Shown here: piece after piece, positions 52,595 to 62,191 of the stretch | Numbering within the stretch: the stretch's first letter is position 1 | How the letters are laid out: each line of letters opens with the position of its first letter | NCBI GenBank assembly: GCA_032717465.1 | Contig: CM064663.1 | Location: forward strand, 13,761,489 to 13,825,488 | DNA: 64,000 nt | Origin: Coenobita brevimanus | Lineage: Eukaryota; Arthropoda; Malacostraca; Decapoda; Coenobitidae | Direction: 5' to 3' | Notes under the pieces: generated by a model | Databases searched by the model: none | What the model was told of the DNA's origin: nothing | What the model saw: the letters and a program-made list of their open reading frames with translations, nothing else | Translations under genes and position numbers: made by a program

Positions 52595-55156
52595 TTAGTA
52601 ACTTTTCACTTCCATGCTCACGTCCCTGCTTCTTATCACTGTTTTCAAAGAACCAGCAACCTTTCTTCCCTGCTGTACCCTTTCAAGCACTTCACCCTCC
52701 AAACCTCCATCCTTACTCATTACACTACCCAAGTACTTAAACGTACGCACATTTTCCAATTCCTCACCATCCAACCTAGCTGTACATTCACTGACTTCAC
52801 CTCTCTCAAAGACTATCACTTTTCTCTTCCCTACATTCACCTTTAGATACCGTTTCTTACACACTCTCCCGAACTCATCCACCAAGCCTTGCAGCTCCTC
52901 TTCGTCTTCACTCAACAACACAGTATCATGTGCAAACAACAGTACAGGGAGTTTCCAAATACTATCCTCTCTCACCAGGGCCACTCCAACATCCACTACC
53001 CTACCTTGTACCTCTTTTATTACCCCATCCATGTAGAGATTGAACAACCATGGAGACATGACACATCCCTGTTTCAACCCAACTTTCAAAGAGAAAAATT
53101 CACTTAGTTCACCATCCACACGCACTGCAGCCTTCGCACCGTCGAACATACTCTTCACAGCATTCAACAACTTCCCATCTACTCCATATATTCTTAACAC
53201 TTTCCACAATCCTTGTCTGTCCACCCTGTCATATGCTTTCTCCAAATCCATGAAAGCCGCATACAACTTCTTTCCCTTCCCTAGAAATTTTTCCACTAAA
53301 GATCTATGAATGATTATCTGATCTACACAACCTCTTCCCTTCCTAAAGCCTCCCTGTTCTTCTCCAACTAATTTCTCTGTTCTTTCTCTCACTATGTCAA
53401 TAAGTATCCTACCATACACTTTTCCTATTGTACCAAGAAGACAAATGCCCCTATGATTACCACACACTTCTTTTTCCCCTTTTCCTTTGTACAAGGGAAT
53501 AATTATACCTGACTTCCAATCCTCCGGAACTCTACCTTCCTCCCAGGCCAATCTGCACATCTGCCACATCCATTCTACTACTATCTCTCCCCCATGCTTC
53601 AGCATTTCACCACACACTCCATCAATTCCTGGGGCTTTCCCCGATTTAACTTTCTTCATTGCTTCCACAACTTCTATCCTACTGATTTCTTCCTGTCTTC
53701 TCACCTCCCTCCTTCTCCCAGCCATTCCCCAGCCACTTATATTCGCATTACTTCCATCCTCTATATTCAACAATTCCTTAAAGTGTTCTCTCCATCTGCT
53801 CACTTTTTCTCCCTTCTCCACTAGTAATCTACCATATTTATCTTTCACTCCCCTGCTAACTTCACTTCCACCCTGTCTTATTCTTTTCACCTCTTTCCAG
53901 AACATTTTCTTACAGTCCTTCCACTTTACAATCAAATTCCTTCCAAATTCCTCATCCACTTTCTTCTTACACTCTCTTACTAATCTTTTCACCTCTCTCT
54001 TTCTTTCTACATATAACTCTCTCTTCTGCCTCTCAACTTCTTCCACGCCCCTATTTCTCATCCATTCATTGTATGCTTTCTTCTTCTGTGCCACAGCCTG
54101 TCTCACCTCTTCAGTCCACCACGCTGTTCCTTGCACCCCCCTCCGTCTTCTCTTTGTTCCACACACCACATCACATGCTGCACACATTTCTTCTGTAAAT
54201 ATCCTGCACACACCTTCCACGTCTCCCATCTGCTCCAGTTCATATTTGCCCAATCGTTCCTCCACTTCTCTCTTATACTCTGCCTTTTCCTCATGTAACC
54301 TTTCCACTTTCCTTGCAACTACTCCTTCCTCTCGTCTTTCCCTTCTTCTATTCCTCCATCTTACTTGAATCCTAATTCTGGCCACCACCAAGTAGTGGTC
54401 AGAAAGTCCACTCCCCCAGCCTCTATAGGCTCTTGCATCCATTACACATCTTCGCATCCTTTCATCCACACAGACATAATCAATCATTGCCTTCCTTTCA
54501 TTCAGCTCACCACCCACCCTTCTCATCACTCGCCATGTATACCTGTGGATCATTTTATGCCTGAAGAGAGGATTGGCTATCACCAACCCCCTCCCAGCAA
54601 AAATGTCCACTAACGCACTCCCATTCTCATCTGTCTCAGCAGGCACACCCCACTCACCAACTATTCCATCTACCTTCACATTCCCAACTTTACCATTCAT
54701 ATCACCGATCAAAAACACTCTCTCATTCCTTCCACACTTTTCCATGCACACTTCTACATTTGTCCAGAACTCTTCTCTCACTCTTCTAGCACGATCTTGC
54801 GTTGGCACATACACACACACAATCGCCCACATTGGTATTCCAACTTTCAACTTTACCCACACAATCCTTGACCCAACTGATCCATACTCTCTTATGCTTT
54901 TCTTCCATCTTTTACTCACAACTATGCATAGTCCTTCCTTTGCCCTCTCATTCTCACCTACTCCTTCACATATACCCCATCCATACTCCCATTCTCTTAC
55001 ACTTTCTCCTCTCCATTTTGTCTCAGTTATTCCACATACATCCACTTTCGCACCCTCAAGCACCTGGACAATCTCTCTCTCTTTCACCTCATCATTCTCT
55101 CCCCTTACATTCCACGTTCCGATAACCATGTCCTTTGTCCGGTCCTTGGTCGTCAT
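52595..55156 (-). CDS. LINE-C endonuclease-reverse transcriptase, active site mutated
   Basis: An 853-codon open frame from ATG 55154-55156. APE-type endonuclease (residues about 10-270): IGTWNVRGEND, CGITETKWRGES, FLIGDMNGKVGNV and SGLSDHYLVVA. RT (about 470-850): SGKAPGIDGVCGEMLKHGG, IIIPLYKGKGEKEVC, GGFRKGRGCVDQIIIH, AAFMDLEKAYDRVDR, LKQGCVMSPWLFNLYMDG. The catalytic motif reads LLFAHDTVLL: the first catalytic Asp is His (codon on the plus strand 52928-52930). LINE-D and the family norm have FADD. The ORF is open but the RT should be inactive. Confidence 0.92.
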   Translation of the reverse strand: MTTKDRTKDMVIGTWNVRGENDEVKEREIVQVLEGAKVDVCGITETKWRGESVREWEYGWGICEGVGENERAKEGLCIVVSKRWKKSIREYGSVGSRIVWVKLKVGIPMWAIVCVYVPTQDRARRVREEFWTNVEVCMEKCGRNERVFLIGDMNGKVGNVKVDGIVGEWGVPAETDENGSALVDIFAGRGLVIANPLFRHKMIHRYTWRVMRRVGGELNERKAMIDYVCVDERMRRCVMDARAYRGWGSGLSDHYLVVARIRIQVRWRNRRRERREEGVVARKVERLHEEKAEYKREVEERLGKYELEQMGDVEGVCRIFTEEMCAACDVVCGTKRRRRGVQGTAWWTEEVRQAVAQKKKAYNEWMRNRGVEEVERQKRELYVERKREVKRLVRECKKKVDEEFGRNLIVKWKDCKKMFWKEVKRIRQGGSEVSRGVKDKYGRLLVEKGEKVSRWREHFKELLNIEDGSNANISGWGMAGRRREVRRQEEISRIEVVEAMKKVKSGKAPGIDGVCGEMLKHGGEIVVEWMWQMCRLAWEEGRVPEDWKSGIIIPLYKGKGEKEVCGNHRGICLLGTIGKVYGRILIDIVRERTEKLVGEEQGGFRKGRGCVDQIIIHRSLVEKFLGKGKKLYAAFMDLEKAYDRVDRQGLWKVLRIYGVDGKLLNAVKSMFDGAKAAVRVDGELSEFFSLKVGLKQGCVMSPWLFNLYMDGVIKEVQGRVVDVGVALVREDSIWKLPVLLFAHDTVLLSEDEEELQGLVDEFGRVCKKRYLKVNVGKRKVIVFERGEVSECTARLDGEELENVRTFKYLGSVMSKDGGLEGEVLERVQQGRKVAGSLKTVIRSRDVSMEVKSY

Positions 55157-55159
55157 CGT

Positions 55160-55310
55160 TTGGTCAATCCTTGTCCGAGGCTTATTGTTTTTTTTTTAGT
55201 TAGTTGTTTTCCGGGGAGGGGCACTAACCCTCCGCCAACCCTTTTAGTCGCCTTTTACGACAAGCAGGGATACTGGGGGAGTAGTCTTGAAAAAAAAACC
55301 TACCCCCAGG
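55160..55310 (-). promoter_or_regulatory. LINE-C structured 5' leader
   Basis: On the minus strand: a hairpin with arms CCTGGGGGTAGG (55299-55310) and CTACTCCCCCAG (55273-55284), then ATCCCTGCTTGTCGTAAAAG and GCGACTAAAAGGG, then GTTGGCGGAGGGTTAGTGCC and CCTCCCCGG. The CCCTGC-TGTCGTAAAAGGCGAC block is shared with the LINE-D leader; the whole leader apart from an internal gap is shared with the 5S-headed SINE at 13200-13261. Confidence 0.5.
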
Positions 55311-55529
55311 TATTTACAATATAGTATTTACAATATAGTTGTCCACGAGGGTTAAACGCAGTAGCATTTAATTTATCAATAATAAGAATTATCAAAGAGA
55401 ACGTAATTTCTAGGTTATAAAAACCGCTTGAACAGGTGACAACGATATTCTGATTTTCTTCTGCATCTAACCAGAGACGACTATAATAAAGAGTAGACAG
55501 CGTAACTGCTCTGGGGGAAAATGTTTCCC
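55311..55529. other. Unassigned spacer before the tandem Gypsy
   Basis: Contains a 14-base direct duplication, TATTTACAATATAG at 55311-55324 and 55325-55338. Nothing else recognised; the Gypsy match starts at about 55530. Confidence 0.4.
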
Positions 55530-55994
55530 ACAAGTAATGTAATTGGATCTGACTGTAAGCCAAATTTTCCCAAACTGCCTGCATTTAAAGAGAAAACTGA
55601 TAATATTGACGTATACTTTTTAAGATTTGAGTGTTTAGCCACAAGTGCTAATTGGAGTAAAGATATCTGGGCACTTTGTTTGGCATCTCTACTTCAGGGT
55701 AAGGCATTAGAGACCTGTCAACACTTGTCACCGTCGGAAGCTAAAGATTATGACGAAATCCAAGATGCCTTATTGAAATGTTTCCAGTGCACAGCTGAAG
55801 GTTATAGAACCAGATTTCGTAACTGTAGGTTCCTTAAGAATGAAACTGCTTCCCAATTTCAAAATAGGCTTAAAAACAACTTAAGGAGGTGGATAGAGCT
55901 TGCTGAGTGTGAGGGCACTTACGGAGATTTAGCAGACTTGATATTAATTGAGCAGTTTATGAATGCTCGTGATAAGGGATTAGTATTGATATAA
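55521..55994 (+). pseudogene. Gypsy copy 1 gag capsid region
   Basis: A 157-codon frame; from residue 7 on it matches copy 2 at 60529-60745 and 61020-61253 (NVIGSDCKPNFPKLPAFKE; YFLRFECLATSANWSKDIW; RRWIELAECEG). Helical capsid-like region of Gypsy gag. The first six residues (MFPTSN) do not match copy 2 and may be foreign. Stop at 55992-55994, then a shift into 56006. Confidence 0.7.
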
Positions 55995-56005
55995 AGGAGC
56001 ATGAT

Positions 56006-56560
56006 TTGAAAACGTTTGAACAAGTTGCTAAATTAGCAGATCTATATACAGAAGCCCATGGAAATCAAAGCAAAGACTCGGTGCAACTTGAAAGTAGGAC
56101 TAAGCCCGTGAAGGACGACTTATTTAAGGGGAAAAAAATAGAGGAGGTGACAAAAAAATCTGCTAGCCGTGAATGCTTTGTTTGTGGCAAGACTAATCAT
56201 ACAGCACAGGATTGTTATGACAGATATGAGCCTAAGAAGAAAGAAGCCAGTGGTAAAAGACATGACCTTGAAAAGGCAGCTGTAGCAGCCAACGGCGGGC
56301 TAAATGTGTCAGAAGGAAGAGTGGAAGGAAAGAGAGTTAAGGTACTGCGTGATCAAGGATGTACAACCGTACTGGTTAAGAGATCTCTTGTACCACAGTC
56401 GAAGCTTACTGGTAAAGATGTGAAACTACAAATGGAAAATGGAATGGTAGGAACTTACCATGAGGCAGAAATTATGGTAGATATTGCATACTTTTCTGGT
56501 ACGACCTTAGCGGCGTGTATAAACAAACTAGTATACGATCTTATTGTGGGACATGATTGA
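56006..56560 (+). pseudogene. Gypsy copy 1 zinc knuckle and protease
   Basis: A 184-codon frame with one CCHC knuckle (CFVCGKTNHTAQDCYDRY, about residue 53) and a degenerate retropepsin active site: VLRDQGCTTVLVK has DQG in place of DTG, so the protease is probably inactive. Ends at 56558-56560, overlapping the integrase frame, which begins in a different phase. Confidence 0.7.
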
Positions 56561-57391
56561 TGGTGTGACTGATGAAGATGTAAGAGTTAGTGCAGCTGTA
56601 ACACGGCAACAGAGGCGGTGTGAAGGTGCCAGGAAACCACCTAAGCTGAAGGTTAAGGATGTTGTGGGGAATTTAACCAGTGATGATTTTAAGATACAGC
56701 AAGAACGTGATAGCACATTGGATAATATAAGAAAATATGCTGAACTGAAGTTAGATAGAAAAAAGCACTACTTCGTAAAGAATAAGAGAGTATTGTACCG
56801 TAGACTTGAAGTGGATGGTTGCATTAGTAAGCAGCTCGTAGTTCCACAAGAATTAAGTGGAGCTGTCATGGAACTGGCATACTCATCCATCATGGGGGGA
56901 CATTTAGGGTGTAAAAAGACACTGGCTAGGTTTCAGAGTAAGTTTGTGTGGCCTGGTGTTTCGTCTGATGTGGCTATGTATTGTCACTCCTGCAATGAAT
57001 GTCAGAGGGGAGTTGACCAGGGAAGAGTTCCCAAAGCTAAATTAGACAGGATGCTGGTAATAGAGGAGCCATTTCAGAGGGTGGTAGTAGACATTGTGGG
57101 ACCATTGGAGCCGCGTGCTAGGGATGGATCGTGGTACATCCTTACAAAAGTGGGTTATGCTACTAGGTATTCCGAGGCTGTACCTCTTGTCATGTGACTT
57201 TGAAAGTGTAGCTGAGGCACTACTAGGAGTCTCTAGCAGATTCGGAATACATAGAGAAATATTATCTGACTGGGGTACTCAGTTCACATCATATATGATG
57301 CAGGAATTCCTGAGATTGTTGTCATTTAGAGGTTTAACTACAACACCATACCATGCTGCTGTATGTGTAATGGGTCAGTGGAAAGGTTTAA
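56544..57391 (+). pseudogene. Gypsy copy 1 integrase, N-terminal two thirds
   Basis: The zinc domain is GGHLGCKKTLARFQSKFVW followed by CHSCNECQRG; the core starts VVVDIVGPLEP and GSWYILTKVGYATRY. The frame shifts near 57190 (57094-57468 frame: SDWGTQFTSYMMQEFL, where the second catalytic Asp precedes W rather than the usual R/N). At 57388-57391 a TTAA element interrupts it, and the core's Glu-containing helix is divided between the two sides. It resumes at 58155. Confidence 0.75.
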
Positions 57392-58150
57392 CCCGTCACA
57401 TCCCGAGCTATTTCACACCTCCGACACCCCGCAATCCCGAGCTATTTTGGATTTTTTTTTTTTGTTAAAACCTCCGCTCTTTGGTGAGAAACATCGAAAA
57501 ATCATAGAGAAATCGCTCACCTGAGGTTTAAAATAGTCGATACAGGTAGTAGTACTTCCTTACCTTACTGGGTTTTCTATCAGGCTGGTTCCAAAGAAAA
57601 CGAGTTCAATGGGAGGGTAACAATTCCACATCACTCCTAAACGGTATTTATTTATTTATTTGGTACGAATTTATATGTAATATGAGAGTATATTGGTTTT
57701 CAAGTAGTAATATAGGCATTATAAGCATTGTTTCACTCACTAACTCATCAACATACCTGACCTTTTTTGGCAACATTACCTGATCATCTTTTCTGACTGT
57801 TTCTTCCTCTAATGCTATGTATACTTTGTCCTCCACATTGTCATCGGTTGGGGAATCACTCTAGCCTTGAATGTCTTTATTGGCGAGGTCACTGGTAACA
57901 GGTGAATCGCCGAGACAATGGCATGCGGGGGGGGGGGATGGAGGTTATGCGGTGTAAGGCATTGTCCCTGCTTGGCATCTTGCAGAGGAATAGAGGAACG
58001 TGTCCCGTGTATACATACGAAAAACCACGCACAAAAATTGAAAATTTTGCAAATTATGAACCTTGCAATTGCACGACGTTCCAGTATGTCGACGGGACTA
58101 GCTGTGACAAAATGTTGCAACGTACCCATAAGTCGATAGGATGCCTCATG
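57392..58150 (-). mobile_element. MITE B, TTAA element inside integrase
   Basis: A 759 bp copy of the MITE A family in reverse orientation, flanked by TTAA at 57388-57391 and 58151-58154. The integrase coding sequence continues in frame across a single TTAA, so the insertion point is exact. Its left end as oriented (58150 side) has lost several bases of the inverted repeat. A minus-strand frame at 57648-57836 is the best preserved form of the coding-like stretch shared by the family. Confidence 0.88.
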
Positions 58151-58154
58151 TTAA

Positions 58155-58892
58155 TGGGATACTAAAGAAGATGCTAAAGCGCATGTGTCGTGAACAGCCC
58201 ACAGAGTGGCCTAAGTATATTAATCCTCTACTATTTGCCAATTGAGAGGTACTTCAATCAAGTACCATTTTTTCTCCCTTTGAGCTGACATATGGACATA
58301 CTGTAAGAGGTCCACTCAACCTGTTAAGGGACATGTGGGAAGCTGAGGAGACGGAAAAGTCTGATGGGGAAGATAATACAATAACTGTGTACGAATACCT
58401 CATTAATCTACGAGAAAGACTGAGAGACACTTGCAAACTAGCTCATGAGGAGTTAGAAAAAGCCAGATACTTATCAAAACTATTACAACAGAAAAGCTAA
58501 AGATAGAGAGCTAGCAGAAGGTCAAAGGTGTTAATACTACTTCCAAGTAGCAGTAGCAAATTGTTGATGCAGTGGTAAAAACCTTATTATGAAGTCAGAA
58601 GGGTGAATAAATGGAACTACATGGTAAATGTTCAAGGTATGGAAAGGAAGGACCATATCAACATGCTGAGGAGGTATTACATGAAAGACGATGTGGAGAG
58701 TGGCTCAGATGTTGTGGTAGCTAGTGTAGCTGTTGCAGTAGAGGATGAAGATGATAATGTTGTAATAGATGTCATCCCCACTTTTAAGAGAACCGAAACC
58801 AAGGATATGGTAAATGTGAATGGCAGTTAAGTCAAATTGAGAAAAGTAACATTAATAGAGTTCTTAGCAACTATGACCACGTATTTAGTGAT
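58155..58892 (+). pseudogene. Gypsy copy 1 integrase C-terminus and linker
   Basis: Resumes the integrase core after MITE B (MLKRMCREQPTEWPKYINPL), then SPFELTYGHTVRGPLNLL and a helical segment (YEYLINLRERLRDTCKLA). Stops occur near 58244 and 58498. The frame 58603-58830 holds the end of the module (KDHINMLRRYYMKDD) and an acidic linker to RT. Confidence 0.7.
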
Positions 58893-59369
58893 GTGCCTGG
58901 GCATACACATGTACTAGAACATAGTATCCAGCTTCGAGATTCCAAACCAGTGAAGAGTAGACAATATCCCATACCCTATTATGTAAAAGGTGAAATTGAT
59001 AAGGAGATTCAACAGATGTTAAACTTGGGAGTTATACAACCCTCCAATTCGCCTTATTTAGCTCCACTTGTGGTTGTAAAGAAGAAAGACAATTCAAACA
59101 GACTTTGCCTTGATTCACAGAAGGTGAATAAGCTGACAATGTTTGATGCGGAACCGATGCCGGATCAGACATATATAATGTCGAGGTTATCGTCCAGCAA
59201 ATACTTCTCAAAGATTGAATTAGCAAAAGGCTATTGGCAGATTCCCTTGGATAAATCCAGTAAGTCAAATACTGCCTTCCAGTCAAGCCAAGGTTTGTTG
59301 CATTTCAATGTGTTACCTTTTGGGCTAGTTAATGGAAGTGTTAGCTTTAACAGAATAATGCGTCCATAG
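58893..59369 (+). pseudogene. Gypsy copy 1 reverse transcriptase, truncated
   Basis: A 158-codon frame with the first RT motifs: VKSRQYPIPYYVKGEIDKEI, SPYLAPLVVVKKKDNSNRLC, KIELAKGYWQIPL and FNVLPFGLVNGS. It stops (TAG 59367-59369) shortly before the expected YxDD. The next bases belong to an LTR end, so the catalytic half of RT and RNase H are deleted. Confidence 0.85.
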
Positions 59370-59439
59370 CCATTTGGTTAACTTCTGACTGTATGATGCG
59401 AGTGTTTTCCACAAGGACACACTATAGGTTTTCTACATT

Positions 59440-59457
59440 TTTGGTGCCCGAACAGGG
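59440..59457 (+). promoter_or_regulatory. Gypsy copy 2 primer-binding site
   Basis: TGGTGCCCGAACAGGGAC, four bases after the LTR end. Except for one base it equals the tRNA-Lys-type primer-binding site known from lentiviruses and many Gypsy elements, so a tRNA-Lys primer is likely. Confidence 0.75.
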
Positions 59458-59545
59458 ACCCGTGTCAATTGGTCAGAATTCTGGTGACTGTTCATACAGT
59501 GGTGGGACAGATTTTTGTTGTTCTGTGTAATTATAATCGTTAATC

Positions 59546-59763
59546 ATGTGTGATTTGGACAGGACAGTGGAGATTGGTAGAGAGATTGGGTTGGAAGAAG
59601 ACTTAAAGGATTTTGTGTTTGCGAGGAAAAAGGAAGCACGGGACAAGCGTGCTAGGCCAGGAGAGGATTGCAAGCTAGAGTTAGAAGCACAGAGGTTAAG
59701 ACAAGAGTTCGAGCTAAAGAAGTTGCAATTACAGGCAAATGCAGCCGAGAAAGGAAGTATTAA
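59546..59763 (+). pseudogene. Gypsy copy 2 gag N-terminus
   Basis: ATG 59546; Lys/Glu/Arg-rich coiled-coil sequence (ARKKEARDKRARPG, LELEAQRLRQEFELKKLQLQ) until the TTAA at 59760-59763. After MITE C the frame continues at 60529 with NVIGSDCKPRFPK. Coiled-coil N-termini of this kind also start the young Gypsy polyprotein. Confidence 0.65.
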
Positions 59764-60524
59764 CCCGCGGCGTCCCGTCAACGTTAATTAACATCCACAC
59801 GTTTTGTCACTGCCAATCCCGTCGACGTACATAAACGCGAATCAATTGCAAGGTCCCCATTTTGCACAATTTTCAATTTCCGTGAGTGATTTTTGGCACG
59901 TATACACTGGACACCTTCCTCTACAAGATACCAGGCAGGGACAATGCCTTACCCAGCATGACCTCCTCCCCCCCTTGCATGCCCTTTTCTCAGCAATTCA
60001 CCTGTTATCAGTGACCTGGCCAGTAAAGCCATGTCATGCCACGGTACGAAATTCAGGGCCAGAGTGATTCCCCAATCGATGACAATGTGGAGGACAAACA
60101 TTAGAGGAAGAAACAGTCAGAAATGATGATCAGGTAATGTGGCAAAAAAAGGTCAGGTATGGTGATGAGTTAGTGAGTGAAACAATGCTTATAATGCCTA
60201 TATTACCGTTTGAAAATGAATATACTCTCGTATTACATTTGAATTCGTTCCAAATAAATAAATAAATACCGTTTATGAGTGATGTGGAATAGTTATCCTC
60301 CCATAGAACTTGTTTTCTTTGTAGCCAGCCTGATAGAAAACCCTGTAAGGTAAGGAGGTACTCCTACCTGGATCGAGTATTTTAAACCACAGGTGAGCGA
60401 TTTCTCTATGAATTTTCGATGTTTCTCACCAAAGGCGGAGGTTTGAGCCAAAAAAAATGTTTTTTCCAAAAATGGTCGAGATTGGGGGGAGTCAGTGGTG
60501 GAAAAGTGGTAGGGATGGGGAAGG
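59764..60524 (+). mobile_element. MITE C, TTAA element inside gag
   Basis: A 761 bp copy, TTAA at 59760-59763 and 60525-60528. The left end CCCGCGGCGTCCCGTC matches MITE A; the right end is AGGGATGGGGAAGG. The gag frame continues across one TTAA. Same interior as MITE A, including the GATTCCCCAATCGATGACAA stretch (60066). Confidence 0.9.
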
Positions 60525-60528
60525 TTAA

Positions 60529-60757
60529 TGTAATTGGATCTGACTGTAAGCCAAGGTTTCCCAAACTACCTGTATTTAAAGAGAACACTGATAGTATTAA
60601 TGCATACTTTTTAAGATTTGAGCATTTAGCCACAAGTGTTAATTGGAGTAAAGATATATGGGCACTTTGTTTGGCATCTCTACTTCAGGGTAAGGCATTA
60701 GAGACCTATCAACACTTGTCAACGTCAGAAGCTATAGATTATGACAAAATCAAAGAA
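60529..60757 (+). pseudogene. Gypsy copy 2 gag capsid, first part
   Basis: Matches copy 1 from 55538 on (YFLRFEHLATSVNWSKDIW, LASLLQGKALETYQHL). Ends at the LINE-C fragment inserted at 60758. Confidence 0.75.
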
Positions 60758-60987
60758 TCTACCTATCTATCTATTGCCAGACGCCTCAATCCCGTTTGGG
60801 GTGGCCACAAACAAATCGCCTCCAAGTCGCCCTGTCCCCCACCATTTCACTGCCCTGCTCCCAACTCACACACCCCTCTCTCATATACCTCTCTACTCCA
60901 TCCCTCCATCTCATCCTCGGCCTCCCCCTCCCTCTTCCCCCCTCCACCTCACTCACATACACTCTCTTCGTCAGTCTTTCACCCTCC
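60758..60987 (-). mobile_element. LINE-C 3' fragment in gag, with filler at its 5' junction
   Basis: About 230 bases matching the 3' end of LINE-C (52135-52360), including the tetranucleotide tail (TCTACCTATCTATCTATT) and GGGGTGGCCACAAACAAATC. It is flanked by AAAATCAAAGAA (60746-60757) and AAAATCGAAGAA (61014-61025), a 12 bp target duplication with one mismatch. Between its 5' end and the right duplication lie about 26 bases (60988-61013) of Gypsy gag origin. Confidence 0.85.
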
Positions 60988-61013
60988 AGCCAGTGGTAAA
61001 AGACATGATCTTG

Positions 61014-62191
61014 AAAATCGAAGAAGCCTTATTGAAATGTTACCAGTGCACAGCTGAAGCTTATAGAACCAGATTTCGTAACTGTAGGTTGCTTAAGAAT
61101 GAAGCTGCTTCCCAGTTTGGAAATAGGCTTCAAAACAACTTAAGGAGATGGATAGAGCTTGCTGAGTGTGAGGACACTCACGAAGATTTAGCAGGCTTGA
61201 TATTAATTGAGCAGTTTATGAATGATTGTGATAAGGGATTAATATTGTTATAAAGGAGCATGATTTAAAAATGTTTGAATAAGTTGTTAAATTAGCAGAT
61301 CTATATATAGAAGCCCATGGAAGTCAAGGCAAAAACTCGGTGCGACTTGAAAGTAGGGCTAAGCCCGTGAAGGACGACGTATTTAAGGGGAAACATAAGA
61401 GGAGGTGACAAAGATATCTGCTAGCCGTGCACGCTTTGTTTGTCGCAAGACTAATCATACAGCAAGGGATTGTTATGACAGATATGGGGCTAAGAAGAAA
61501 GAAGCCAGTGGTAAGAGATATGACCTTGAAAAGGCAGCTATAGCAGCCAACGGTGGGCTAAATGTGTCGGAAGGAAGAGTGGAAGGAAAGAGAGTTAAGG
61601 TATTGCGTGATCAAGGATGAACAACCGTACTGGTTACGAGATCTCTTGCACCTCAGTCGAAGCTTACTGGTAAAGATGTGAAGCTAAAAATGGCAATTTC
61701 AATGGTAAAAACTTACCCTGTGGCAGAAATTATGGTAGACACTCCATACTTTTCTTGAAAACATTAGCAGCGTGTCTAAAGAAACCAATACATGATCTTT
61801 TTGTGGGACAGATTGATGGTGTGACTGATGAAGATGTAAGAGTTAGTGCAGCTGTAACACGGCAACAGAGGCGGTGTGAAGGTGCCAGGAAACCATCTAA
61901 GCTGAAGGTTAAGGATGTTGTGGGGAATTTAACCAGTGATGATTTTAAGATACAGCAAGAACGTGATTGCACATTGGATAATATAAGAAAATATTTCTGA
62001 ACTGAACAAATTATTTCAGAAGTCAAATAGAAAAAAGCATTACTTCGTAAAGAATAAGGGAGTATTGCACCATAGACTTGAAGTGGATGGTTGCATTAGT
62101 GAGCAGTCTTACTTCCACGAGAGTTAATGGGAGCTGTCTTGTAGTTGGCAAACTCATCTATCATGGGGGGACCTTTAGGGTGTAAAAAGAC
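61014..62191 (+). pseudogene. Gypsy copy 2 gag end, knuckle, protease and integrase start
   Basis: Matches copy 1 55765-56920 in broken frames: RTRFRNCRLLKNEAASQ (61040-61253), knuckle remnant CRKTNHTARDCYDRYG (61405-61620; its first Cys has changed), a protease frame closed by TGA at 61618-61620, and VTDEDVRVSAAVTRQQRRC (61755-62000). Several stops. The integrase zinc domain start (62150-62190) is cut by the SINE. Confidence 0.7.

Larger units (their letters stand above)
52127..55310 (-). mobile_element. LINE-C, RTE-like, nearly full length
   Basis: Minus-strand element: 5' leader (55160-55310), one long ORF (52595-55156), C-terminal end of the protein in a shifted frame (52158-52583) and tail TCTCTATCTATCTATT (52130-52146). 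Other copies: a decayed one at 24735-26450 and a 3' fragment at 60758-60987. Single ORF with endonuclease and RT but no RNase H, and a tetranucleotide tail, fit the RTE clade. Confidence 0.88.
55530..59369 (+). mobile_element. Older Gypsy, copy 1: gag-PR-IN-RT order, truncated at both ends
   Basis: Plus-strand Gypsy fragment: capsid (55521-55994), knuckle and protease (56006-56560), integrase (56544-57390 and 58155-58560), RT start (58893-59369). It lacks a 5' LTR and the gag N-terminus, and stops in RT just before the catalytic motif. Integrase precedes RT as in the young Gypsy at 33629-39025, but the sequences are clearly different families. MITE B splits the integrase core. Copy 2 follows head to tail at 59370. 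Confidence 0.85.

Noticed and set aside
53487..54368. Long plus-strand frame (293 codons) opposite LINE-C ORF
   Set aside because: Ser/Thr/Phe/Leu-rich sequence typical of the antisense of an RT-endonuclease ORF rich in Arg/Lys/Glu codons; no domain. The same applies to 48990-49436, 49615-50082 and 54573-55199.
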